Shown here one piece after another: positions 1 to 5,918 of a stretch of DNA of 7,470 nucleotides. Position 1 is the stretch's first letter. Each line of letters begins with the position of its first letter. This stretch comes from Spirochaetaceae bacterium (GTDB lineage: Bacteria > Spirochaetota > Spirochaetia > DSM-27196 > SLAA01): assembly GCA_003564775.1 (NCBI GenBank), contig PXEI01000253.1, positions 1 through 7,470 of the forward strand, given 5' to 3'. The position numbers and the translations under genes are program-made. The notes beneath the pieces were generated by a model. The model saw only the letters and a program-made list of their open reading frames with translations, had not been told where the DNA came from and made no database searches.

Positions 1-211
1 CGCCAGCTTCTGCTGCCGCTTTCATAAGGTCGATATCGAACCCAATGATCTCTCGAGTCGACTGGTCAATGAACTCCATTGGCGGCCAGGTTGCATCCGT
101 ACCAATGACAATGCGCGGTACTCCGTCTGCTTCCTCGGTCTGGCTGCATGCAACCAACACCATACTGAGCGCCACCGTGACAAGTACGGCCGCAATGATT
201 AACTTCTTCAT
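1..211 (-). CDS. Solute-binding lipoprotein of an amino-acid-type ABC transporter (N-terminal part, cut by window edge)
   Basis: Only the first 70 codons lie in the window; the C-terminal part continues past base 1. The protein begins MKKLIIAAVL, a positively charged start followed by a hydrophobic helix, and has a lipobox L19-V20-A21-C22. It is therefore expected to be cleaved before Cys22 and lipid-anchored on the periplasmic side of the inner membrane. After a short acidic linker comes RIVIGTDATWPPMEF and then GFDIDLM (about residues 34-63), the opening of the bacterial family 3 solute-binding proteins (SBP_bac_3), which capture polar amino acids for an ABC importer. The start is supported by GGAGGT at 217-222, five bases upstream of the ATG. 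Permease and ATPase genes would be expected beyond the left edge but cannot be seen. The substrate cannot be named from this fragment; family assignment is confident. Confidence 0.9.
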   Translation of the reverse strand, partial: MKKLIIAAVLVTVALSMVLVACSQTEEADGVPRIVIGTDATWPPMEFIDQSTREIIGFDIDLMKAAAEAG

Positions 212-246
212 GAACTACCTCCGTTTGTGAGAAAATCGTGTTCATC

Positions 247-275
247 TTTGTAATGAATATACAATATTGAGTCAA
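247..275 (-). promoter_or_regulatory. Predicted sigma70-type promoter for the solute-binding protein gene
   Basis: On the minus strand, TTGACT (270-275, 5/6 to consensus) is followed after a 17-bp AT-rich spacer by TACAAA (247-252, 4/6). Transcription would start near 240, giving a leader of about 29 nt that includes the strong GGAGGT ribosome-binding site. It overlaps the predicted promoter of the divergent gene. Read by eye only. Confidence 0.45.
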
Positions 276-287
276 TCTAGGTATAAA
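258..287 (+). promoter_or_regulatory. Predicted promoter for the CmpB-family gene
   Basis: TATACA (258-263, 4/6) and TATAAA (282-287, 5/6) are separated by 18 bp. The start would fall near 294, about 29 nt before the ATG at 323. The region is AT-rich, so chance matches are likely. The element interleaves with the minus-strand promoter at 247-275. Confidence 0.35.
266..276. repeat. 11-bp perfect dyad ATTGAGTCAAT between divergent promoters
   Basis: ATTGA-G-TCAAT is a perfect inverted repeat with a single central base. It covers the -35 of the minus-strand promoter and lies in the spacer of the plus-strand promoter. A regulator bound here could affect both genes. The role as an operator is inference; no family match is claimed. 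Confidence 0.3.
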
Positions 288-310
288 TATGAGTTTTGGT
301 GCTAGCTGAT

Positions 311-316
311 AAAGGA
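311..316 (+). promoter_or_regulatory. Ribosome-binding site selecting the ATG at 323
   Basis: AAAGGA lies six bases before the ATG at 323. The in-frame ATG at 317 would directly abut this site, and the in-frame TTG at 296 has no such site at the right distance, so 323 is the preferred start. Confidence 0.6.
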
Positions 317-322
317 ATGCAC

Positions 323-1561
323 ATGACGGATTTACTTGTGCAACTCTTTCTCTATTTCGTAGTCTACGCTTTTCTAGGGTGGATTATTGAATCTACATTT
401 CGGAGTCTCAAGAATCACAGATTGATTAACTCCGGGTTTCTTTACGGCCCAGTTATTCCGGTATTTGGTTTCGGTGGGCTCATTATTCACGTTCTCTACA
501 TTCCGCTTCAACCCTTGTCATACATTGCAGCAGTTCTCGTTCTGACCTTGCTGGTCACGCTCCTTGAGTATATTGCTGGCTGGCTTATGGAGCGCGTATT
601 TGGTGTTCGGATCTGGGACTACTCTAACTACCGTTTCAATGTTCATGGGCGCATTGCCCTTCGGTACTCAGTGTACTGGTTTGTGCTGACTCTGGTGGTC
701 ATTCATGGCATTAAGCCATACTTGAATGAGTTCTACACAACACTCTCGGCCACAACTTCACGTGCCGCTGCTGGTGGTCTGCTCTTCTACCTGCTCATTG
801 ATGTTGGACTCTCCAGCCATGCGTTGAGAGGTCTACGACTGCGTATTGATGAGGTGCGAGGTAAAGCTGAGCTAGAGTTGGACCGGCTGCGATCCTTGAG
901 CGGTGAAGTCTTCAATAGATACACTGGCGCAGTTCATGATCCGTTGCAAAAGCTGTTGGCGACGAGACCCGAGCACTTGATCTCATCATTTGCCGAGCGG
1001 CGTGAGCTAAGGGCCTTAGTGCAGCATGTTATGGGACAGAAGCCTGATGAGACCGATACCCATGGTACCTTTGCGGCAGTGCTTGGGGAGCTTTCGGAAG
1101 CCGAGCAAGCTCGGATTGAGTCACTAAGACTCCCCATTGTATCCGTTCCTGAGTATGCACAACTTGAAGAGCAAGCATTTGGCAATACCAACCTGCTTCA
1201 GCACAACGAACGAGTGGCGCGAGCAGCATTCAGACTTTCCAGGGCGCTTGGCTTAGACGCCGAGGCATCCTTTCGAGCAGCTTTACTCCGACTCCCCAGC
1301 CCGGAGCCGGTTCGCCGGACTCGAAAGAACTGGAACACCTTTACGAGTTCTTTCTTTCGTGAGCACTGGTTGAACTGGGGACCCTTTAGTGCTACTGAAA
1401 AGGACATTATTCTGAACTCGACTTTTCCTCTGTCTCCGCGACCACCGCGCACACCGGAAGGCATTCTGGTGTCCATGCTTGCATTAGCAATTGGGATCCA
1501 GGAGCGGGCCCGAAAGCGCTATGTTGAGACCCATCTGCATACCGCGGACGATTCGCACTGA
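323..1561 (+). CDS. CmpB-family (PF06541) membrane protein with C-terminal degenerate HD-like domain
   Basis: The 412-residue product has two parts. Residues 5-165 are about five membrane helices carrying the signatures of the 'putative ABC-transporter type IV' family (PF06541, CmpB): FLGWIIES (17-24), SGFLYGPVIPVFGFG (37-51), a glutamate-containing helix ending GWLMERVFG, then WDYSNYRFNVHGRI (98-111). The biochemical role of this family is not established despite its name. Residues 165-285 are charged and largely helical. Residues 288-395 resemble an HD phosphohydrolase fold: LLQHNERVARAAFRLSRALGL matches its first helices, and EKDIILNSTFPLSPRPPRTPEG matches its late 'pl..rPP.s.ea' segment. 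The metal-binding His-Asp pair is absent, with LLRLPS where LLHDIG is expected, so it is probably non-catalytic. The gene ends 39 bp before parA and may be co-transcribed with it. The CmpB part is confident; the HD relationship is my inference from pattern. Confidence 0.8.
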   Translation: MTDLLVQLFLYFVVYAFLGWIIESTFRSLKNHRLINSGFLYGPVIPVFGFGGLIIHVLYIPLQPLSYIAAVLVLTLLVTLLEYIAGWLMERVFGVRIWDYSNYRFNVHGRIALRYSVYWFVLTLVVIHGIKPYLNEFYTTLSATTSRAAAGGLLFYLLIDVGLSSHALRGLRLRIDEVRGKAELELDRLRSLSGEVFNRYTGAVHDPLQKLLATRPEHLISSFAERRELRALVQHVMGQKPDETDTHGTFAAVLGELSEAEQARIESLRLPIVSVPEYAQLEEQAFGNTNLLQHNERVARAAFRLSRALGLDAEASFRAALLRLPSPEPVRRTRKNWNTFTSSFFREHWLNWGPFSATEKDIILNSTFPLSPRPPRTPEGILVSMLALAIGIQERARKRYVETHLHTADDSH

Positions 1562-1586
1562 CAGAGGGGAGTGAATCGTGTATAAT
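1558..1586 (+). promoter_or_regulatory. Near-consensus promoter for parA (parAB)
   Basis: CTGACA (1558-1563, 5/6) and a perfect TATAAT (1581-1586) are separated by exactly 17 bp. The -35 overlaps the stop codon of the upstream gene (1559-1561). The predicted start, about seven bases after the -10, is near 1593, only about 8 nt before the parA ATG. parA and parB can thus be expressed independently of the upstream gene. Confidence 0.65.
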
Positions 1587-1600
1587 CCCGCAACATTGAT

Positions 1601-2356
1601 ATGGGACTAATAACTGTATTCGCAAATCAGAAAGGCGGCGTTGGTAAGACCACCAGTGCTGTGAATCTCGGGGCCTATTTGGCCCTTGCCGGGAAAAAGG
1701 TGCTATTGGTGGATTTTGATCCACAGTGCAACCTTTCGAGCACGGTCAGTGCGGCCACCGACACACAGGGGATCTATGAGGTTATTACCGGTACCATATC
1801 GGCCCGCGAGGCGGTGCAATCTACTATGGTGCCCAACCTTGATATCATTGCATCGAGCATAAACCTTACCGGGGCGGGGGTTGAGTTGGTTTCGGAAGAA
1901 CGGCGTGAGTTCTTTCTCAAGGATGGCCTGGAACCTCTGCGAAACGAGTACGACTATATTTTTACAGACTGTCCACCGTCCCTGGGTATACTTACCCTGA
2001 ACGGCCTTGTGGCTGCCGACAACGTGATTATCCCTTTGCAGTGTGAGTACTTTGCAATGGAAGGGCTGACGCAACTGCTTTCAAGTATTCGCCAAGTCAA
2101 GCGCACGCTCAATCCCGGCTTGAGCATACAAGGTATTGTGTTCACGATGTACGATACTCGCAACCGTCTGTCACAGGATGTAGTGCAAGAGGTTGTTGGA
2201 TACTTCAAGGAGCGAGTTTTCCGCACCGTGATTCCAAGAAACGTCAGGCTTTCGGAAGCACCTTCACATGGTGTTCCGGTCTGTCGTTATGATGCAGACT
2301 GTGCGGGAGCCAAGGCGTACCAGAAGCTTGCCGAAGAGGTGCTTGCTCGTGGCTAA
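1601..2356 (+). CDS. parA: Chromosome-partitioning ATPase ParA (Soj)
   Basis: ParA is a cytoplasmic P-loop ATPase that binds DNA non-specifically as an ATP-bound dimer and is stimulated by ParB, moving or organising newly replicated origins. The 251-residue protein shows the deviant Walker A motif KGGVGKTT at 11-18 with signature Lys11 and nucleotide-binding Lys16, the A' motif DFDPQ at 38-42, Walker B YIFTDCPPSLG at 119-129 (Asp123), and the late conserved SEAPSHG at 218-224. Its length and start (MGLITVFANQ leading straight into the P-loop) are typical of chromosomal Soj-type ParA, which lacks the N-terminal DNA-binding extension of large plasmid ParAs. No Shine-Dalgarno sequence precedes the ATG, and the predicted transcript begins only about 8 nt upstream, so initiation may be leaderless-like. 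The 3' end overlaps parB by 8 bp, implying coupled translation. Confidence 0.97.
   Translation: MGLITVFANQKGGVGKTTSAVNLGAYLALAGKKVLLVDFDPQCNLSSTVSAATDTQGIYEVITGTISAREAVQSTMVPNLDIIASSINLTGAGVELVSEERREFFLKDGLEPLRNEYDYIFTDCPPSLGILTLNGLVAADNVIIPLQCEYFAMEGLTQLLSSIRQVKRTLNPGLSIQGIVFTMYDTRNRLSQDVVQEVVGYFKERVFRTVIPRNVRLSEAPSHGVPVCRYDADCAGAKAYQKLAEEVLARG
2334..2341 (+). promoter_or_regulatory. Ribosome-binding site for parB inside parA
   Basis: AAGAGGTG lies within the last codons of parA; its GAGGTG core ends seven bases before the GTG at 2349. This fixes the parB start at that GTG rather than at further-upstream in-frame starts that would extend into the parA frame. Confidence 0.6.
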
Positions 2357-3356
2357 GCGACGTTTAGGCCGTGGAATAGATGCCCTGATCCAAGCCCAGG
2401 AAAGTGAAGCAATTCCTGAGGAAACGAGCCGTGATCTCACAACCATCCCGCTGGACTCTCTTGAACCAAACCCCGATCAGCCCCGCAAAGAGTTTGATCC
2501 CGAGGCAATTCATGAACTTGCAGACTCTATTCGCTCAAAAGGCATTCTGCAGCCGATTCTGGTCGAGCAGATTGAAGAGGGTCGGTACCGCATAGTTGCA
2601 GGTGAACGCCGCTACCGAGCATCGCTTGAGGCCGGTATCAAGGTGGTGCCGGTACTGGTTCGGAGTTTCACTGTTGAGGAACGGCTTGAGATTGCGCTGA
2701 TTGAGAACATTCAGCGTCGAGATCTGAATCCGCTTGAAGAAGCCCGCGCTATTCGCAGTCTTATTGAGTCGGCAGGCATAAACCAGGAAGAAGCGGCGCG
2801 GAGACTTGGTATGAAGCGCTCCTCGGTTGCAAATGTTCTCCGTCTCCTGCGTTTGCCTGAGCAGGTGAGCCAAGCTTTGGTTTCGCAAGAGATTTCGGCC
2901 GGGCATGCCCGGGCACTCTTGGCAATTAAAGATGATGGGGACCTAACTCATGCCGGTGAACTAGTTATTGAGCATGGGCTGTCGGTGCGGATGACCGAGA
3001 CCCTGGCAACCCGGGTGTCCGCGGGCGAGTCGGTGGAAGCGGCTTTTGCCGCACTAGCATCTGGCGGATCCACTGCAGCAGGGCCAGCTACGGATAAGGT
3101 AGACGACGGCTCCGGCCCCAGCACAAACCAGGATACAGATGATAAGTCAGGAAAAAACACCAGACCGAACTCCGGTGAGGCCGGATTCCGGGCGCGTGAG
3201 GCAGAGATAGCCGATATCGAACAACGTCTTATTGAACTCTTTGGCACAAAGGTCAAACTCAAAGGAACTCTGGAGAAGGGCAGCATTGAGATTACTTACC
3301 TTTCAATGGATGATCTCGATCGAGTTGTTGAGATTTTGCTTCCCGAGACCCAGTAG
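2349..3356 (+). CDS. parB: Chromosome-partitioning protein ParB (Spo0J), parS-binding CTPase
   Basis: ParB binds parS centromere sites, spreads as a CTP-dependent clamp, loads SMC and activates ParA. The 335-residue product starts at GTG, giving MAKRRLGRGIDALI, a typical ParB opening that contacts ParA. The N-terminal CTP-binding domain (about 30-120) contains GERRYRAS at 85-92 and the ENIQRRDLNPLEEA block at 119-132. A helix-turn-helix for parS recognition lies around 145-168 (EEAARRLGMKRSSVANVLRLL). Residues 236-280 are a low-complexity Gly/Ser/Asp/Asn/Thr linker, probably disordered. The C-terminal dimerisation domain (about 284-333) contains the usual IEQRLIELFGTKVKLKG stretch and strand-forming end. 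The gene overlaps parA by 8 bp at its start and converges on mpg with a 61-bp overlap at its end. I found no parS-like 16-mer in the window. Confidence 0.96.
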   Translation: MAKRRLGRGIDALIQAQESEAIPEETSRDLTTIPLDSLEPNPDQPRKEFDPEAIHELADSIRSKGILQPILVEQIEEGRYRIVAGERRYRASLEAGIKVVPVLVRSFTVEERLEIALIENIQRRDLNPLEEARAIRSLIESAGINQEEAARRLGMKRSSVANVLRLLRLPEQVSQALVSQEISAGHARALLAIKDDGDLTHAGELVIEHGLSVRMTETLATRVSAGESVEAAFAALASGGSTAAGPATDKVDDGSGPSTNQDTDDKSGKNTRPNSGEAGFRAREAEIADIEQRLIELFGTKVKLKGTLEKGSIEITYLSMDDLDRVVEILLPETQ

Positions 3357-3988
3357 GCGTCGCGCTTTGCATAGAAGCGCCAGTTCAGGTCGGTTGCTCG
3401 GCTTATGCCTATGCGCGGGCCTTCTATCACTTCACCCACAGCAAGGGACTCATAATCTTGCGGCTTAAGAACACGGAGTTGGCCCGTACTGAGGTCCTGG
3501 GCGTTGTCACGCTCCACGGAAATTCCAAAGGCTTGTGCAAGTTTCCCGGGGCCGTCGCATAGGCTGCGAACTCTACGAGTATCATGTGTAGCAAATGGAC
3601 GATCTCCAAACCTCGCAGCCCACATCTCCGGCAATCCGTATAGCGGCTGTAGTGCTCGAACAAGAACGGCTGCGCCGGTACCCGGTGGCTCCGCGACTAC
3701 ATTCATGCAGTGGTGCATTCCGTAAATCAGGTAGACGTACGCGATTCCTCCACCGGCAAACATAACTTGCGTACGGGGAGTCGGGCCGTTATAGGAGTGC
3801 GACGCCGGGTCGTCCTGTCTATAGGCTTCGGTCTCTACAATGCGACCCGCGCGTACCGGAGCCAACGGCCCCTGAGGGGTGATGGTCTCAAAGCGCACAA
3901 GCCACATGCCCAGGAGAGCCTTGGCGAGCTCCGGGGCTGGGGTACAATAGAACGAGGGTGGGAGGGCTTCAAGCTCCGATATCGACAT
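3296..3988 (-). CDS. mpg: 3-methyladenine DNA glycosylase (AAG/MPG family)
   Basis: This monofunctional base-excision repair enzyme flips out and removes alkylated purines such as 3-methyladenine, and in some homologues hypoxanthine, leaving an abasic site. The 230-residue protein has the family landmarks: GRIVETEAYRQDDPASHS (49-66), whose Glu54 corresponds to the water-activating glutamate of human AAG, with Tyr56 and His64 in the pocket; YVYLIYG (84-90), whose Tyr89 corresponds to the intercalating tyrosine; AAVLVRALQPLYG (106-118); LCDGPGKLAQAFGI (143-156); and GPRIGISRATDLNWRF (190-205). The usual fold ends near WVSG (213-216); the last 14 residues are an Arg/Ser-rich tail encoded mostly in the overlap with parB. 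AAGGA (3998-4002 on this strand) sits nine bases before the ATG. It is transcribed alone, convergent with parB and divergent from the LysM gene. Assignment is confident. Confidence 0.95.
   Translation of the reverse strand: MSISELEALPPSFYCTPAPELAKALLGMWLVRFETITPQGPLAPVRAGRIVETEAYRQDDPASHSYNGPTPRTQVMFAGGGIAYVYLIYGMHHCMNVVAEPPGTGAAVLVRALQPLYGLPEMWAARFGDRPFATHDTRRVRSLCDGPGKLAQAFGISVERDNAQDLSTGQLRVLKPQDYESLAVGEVIEGPRIGISRATDLNWRFYAKRDAYWVSGSKISTTRSRSSIER
3362..3380. other. Short hairpin just after the parB stop
   Basis: GCGCTT (3362-3367) pairs with AAGCGC (3375-3380) around a seven-base loop, starting six bases after the parB stop codon. There is no U-tract on either strand, so it is not a convincing intrinsic terminator. 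It could only protect or pause the 3' end. It lies inside mpg coding sequence, so it may be incidental. Confidence 0.25.
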
Positions 3989-4028
3989 TGATTACGATCC
4001 TTGAGTTTTTTGCCTGGCGCATTGGCCG

Positions 4029-4057
4029 TTGCAGTGGTGCTCAGATCATACTATCAT
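4029..4057 (+). promoter_or_regulatory. Predicted promoter for the LysM-deacetylase operon
   Basis: TTGCAG (4029-4034, 3/6) and TATCAT (4052-4057, 5/6) are spaced by 17 bp. A start near 4064 would give a very short leader, just including the AAGAGG ribosome-binding site at 4065-4070. The weak -35 may mean an activator is needed or that the true promoter differs. Confidence 0.4.
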
Positions 4058-4074
4058 GGTAGATAAGAGGTCAA
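4045..4074 (-). promoter_or_regulatory. Predicted promoter for mpg
   Basis: On the minus strand, TTGACC (4069-4074, 5/6) and TATGAT (4045-4050, 5/6) are spaced by 18 bp. The start would be near 4038, giving a leader of about 50 nt. The -35 lies against the ribosome-binding site of the LysM gene, and the -10 sits one base away from that of the opposing promoter. Confidence 0.5.
4051..4062. repeat. Imperfect 12-bp dyad over the mpg/LysM promoters
   Basis: CTATCATGGTAG is an inverted repeat with one mismatched pair (CTA-CATG-TAG symmetric). It covers the -10 of the rightward promoter and lies in the spacer of the leftward one. The position suits a shared operator, but the length is modest and this is inference. 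Confidence 0.2.
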
Positions 4075-4077
4075 AAC

Positions 4078-4899
4078 ATGGGTACAGAACACCTTGGACG
4101 CCTATCTCTCGACGCGGCACGAGCCTTTGAGGACTATCGGATAGGCAAAAAGCATGTTGTGCTTCTCATGCTATGTATGGCGCTTTTCGATTTCGTCGCT
4201 TTGGGCTTTATTTTGTTTCATCCGGGCCTTATGCGGCAGGCCCCGCAGGGAGCGGCTCATGACACCGAGGTCATTCAGACTCCCGAGCCCGTTGCGGTTC
4301 CGACTGAACCGGAGGCTGTCGCACCGGTTGCGCCAGAGCCGGAGCCAGAGCCAGAGCCGGAGCCAGTTTTTGTGGAGCGTGAACCGGAGGATATCAGCGA
4401 TCCAGCCTCACGCGAGGTTCTATTCACTCACTACGTACAGTGGGGTGATACCTTTTATTCGCTTGCGGGTCGCTACTGGGACAAGGAACACTTGTGGCCG
4501 GATCTTTGGTTGTTGAACTCGGGCAGTTTTCCCGACCCCGACTTTATGGTGGTAGGCGATGTGGTGCGCATTTATGATCCCTTAGGGCGTTCGGCTGACA
4601 ATGGGCAAAGGAGCTTTGACGAAGCGGAGCTTGATCGCGTATTTGAAGCCTATCTTGCCGCGTATAGAAGGTATAGGCAAATTGGCGATGACTATATCGC
4701 CCGTGCCGACGGCCGCCGGAGCTGGTACCGAACGCTTGGGCGGAACCGAATTAACAAGGCACATTGGGCGGTATACTCTTCACTCCGCTATGACCCGGAA
4801 CTGCTTCATCGTTACCGATCTTTGCTTGCACCAGGAGACATGGAAATCATTGAAGAATACGTGGATCGTTTTGGATATCCACAATCTGGAAGGAACTGA
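4078..4899 (+). CDS. Single-pass membrane protein with Pro/Glu linker and LysM domain
   Basis: The 273-residue protein starts with a charged 25-residue segment, then one hydrophobic helix (about 26-48). A Pro/Glu/Ala-rich spacer (66-104, including the dipeptide run EPEPEPEPEP) follows. A LysM domain at about 117-166 comes next: THYVQWGDTFYSLAGRYW opens it, LWPDLWLLN is the middle helix, and VVGDVVRIYDP closes it. LysM domains bind N-acetylglucosamine-containing glycans, mainly peptidoglycan. The inferred topology is an inner-membrane anchor with the LysM domain in the periplasm, reached through the stiff Pro/Glu spacer. Residues 178-268 form a Tyr/Trp/Arg-rich, mostly helical domain that I do not recognise. 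No catalytic domain is visible, so it probably acts as a wall-binding scaffold or adaptor. AAGAGG lies seven bases before the ATG. Its stop codon overlaps the start of the deacetylase gene by one base, so the two are translationally coupled. Confidence 0.85.
   Translation: MGTEHLGRLSLDAARAFEDYRIGKKHVVLLMLCMALFDFVALGFILFHPGLMRQAPQGAAHDTEVIQTPEPVAVPTEPEAVAPVAPEPEPEPEPEPVFVEREPEDISDPASREVLFTHYVQWGDTFYSLAGRYWDKEHLWPDLWLLNSGSFPDPDFMVVGDVVRIYDPLGRSADNGQRSFDEAELDRVFEAYLAAYRRYRQIGDDYIARADGRRSWYRTLGRNRINKAHWAVYSSLRYDPELLHRYRSLLAPGDMEIIEEYVDRFGYPQSGRN
4333..4366 (+). repeat. Hexanucleotide repeat CC(A/G)GAG encoding Pro-Glu
   Basis: Five consecutive CCAGAG or CCGGAG units followed by a partial unit encode the Pro-Glu run of the LysM protein. 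Because the unit is six bases, slippage would change linker length by two residues without a frameshift. Confidence 0.75.
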
Positions 4900-5912
4900 T
4901 GCTACTGTACAGAGAACAACTCCAACCTTCATTGAGCGACTTCGGAATTCTCATTCCGATCTATGACAGCACGGTTACTGAAACATATCGTTCACTGATT
5001 GAGGATCCCCGGCTTGGTTCAATTCGTGAACAATGGCACCTTCCCGACTATCCAGTAGACGTTACAAAAGAAGACCTCCTGAGGGTTCACTCGTCAGAGT
5101 ATGTAGGACGACTCTACTCGAAGGGGCTTGAGGCTGAGCTCCTCAAGACTTTTGAGTTGCTGGATTTTGAGGGCAACTACTACCGGTATGATCCGTCGAA
5201 GGCGAAATATCCTTTGGTTAAGCTCTTTGACAGATTAATAGACGGGGTTGCTGGCACCTGCGAGTGTTGCCGTCAAGCACTCGCATCCGGGTTCTGCTAC
5301 ACCTTCACCGGGGGCTTTCACCACGCGAAGTACGACACCGGAGATGGATTCTGTGTCATTAATGACTTAGTCATTGCCGCACGACGGATGCAGGCAGAGG
5401 GAAAGGCGCGGAGTATCTGGATTGTGGATATTGACGCACACAAGGGCGACGGAACCGCACCACTCTGTGCGGGTGACCAAAGTATTCGAACGCTTAGTAT
5501 ACATATGGCCGACGGGTGGCCGTTGGACCGCAATCCTTATCTTCCAGATGGAACTCTTCACCCTTCATTCGTACCAAGTGATGTAGATATCCCCATTGCT
5601 TCCGGAGAAGAACGAGAGTACGTAGCCCGTCTTGATGAAGGATTGCGGCGCATGGAGCTCTTTGGCGTTCCGGATTTAGCGATAGTAGTCGGTGGAGCAG
5701 ACCCCTACGAAAAGGATGGGCTTCCCTCAACCGCCCCTCTTAATCTCACTCTTGAGCAACTAGATGAACGCGATCACCTGGTGTACCGACGCCTTAACGA
5801 GCTTGGTATACCCCAGGCCTGGGTCAAGTCCGGAGGTTACGGACCACACGCGTGGGAGGTTTTCTCACAGTTTCTTTTGTGGGTTCTGCCTGAGCGTCTG
5901 GGAATTTCCTGA
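4899..5912 (+). CDS. Histone deacetylase superfamily Zn-dependent deacetylase
   Basis: This arginase/deacetylase-fold hydrolase removes acetyl (or other acyl) groups from amines such as acetyl-lysine or acetyl-polyamines. All catalytic elements are visible in the 337-residue protein: GGFHHA at 138-143 with the tandem histidines His141/His142; GDGFCVIND at 148-156; DIDAHKGDGT at 177-186 supplying zinc ligands Asp179 and His181; GGADPYEKD at 265-273 supplying Asp268; and the transition-state tyrosine Tyr314 in SGGYG. The numbering equivalences are to human HDAC8 H142/H143, D178, H180, D267 and Y306. The enzyme should be active, cytoplasmic and zinc-dependent, as no signal peptide is present. 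The fifth motif reads HKGDGT rather than the eukaryotic HHGDGT. AAGGA precedes the ATG, which shares its A with the TGA stop of the LysM gene. The substrate cannot be deduced: acetoin-utilisation type, polyamine type or protein deacetylase remain possible. Confidence 0.93.
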   Translation: MLLYREQLQPSLSDFGILIPIYDSTVTETYRSLIEDPRLGSIREQWHLPDYPVDVTKEDLLRVHSSEYVGRLYSKGLEAELLKTFELLDFEGNYYRYDPSKAKYPLVKLFDRLIDGVAGTCECCRQALASGFCYTFTGGFHHAKYDTGDGFCVINDLVIAARRMQAEGKARSIWIVDIDAHKGDGTAPLCAGDQSIRTLSIHMADGWPLDRNPYLPDGTLHPSFVPSDVDIPIASGEEREYVARLDEGLRRMELFGVPDLAIVVGGADPYEKDGLPSTAPLNLTLEQLDERDHLVYRRLNELGIPQAWVKSGGYGPHAWEVFSQFLLWVLPERLGIS

Positions 5913-5918
5913 ATCGCG

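Noticed and set aside
289..309. Tiny six-codon open frame (ATG to TGA) upstream of the CmpB-family gene
   Set aside because: It has no ribosome-binding site and begins at or before the predicted transcription start, so translation is unlikely.
1703..2226. Antisense open frames within parA (and similar ones in other genes)
   Set aside because: They lack recognisable domains and ribosome-binding sites and lie fully within well-conserved genes on the other strand; they are coding-strand shadows.
2664..2680. GTTTCAC resembling half of a parS site inside parB
   Set aside because: The other half does not match the palindrome TGTTTCACGTGAAACA; only one arm fits, as expected by chance. No full parS-like site was seen elsewhere in the window.
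4003..4010. T-rich run (GAGTTTTTT) as a terminator in the mpg/LysM gap
   Set aside because: There is no stable GC stem immediately upstream on either strand, and the position is between divergent genes, where no terminator is needed.
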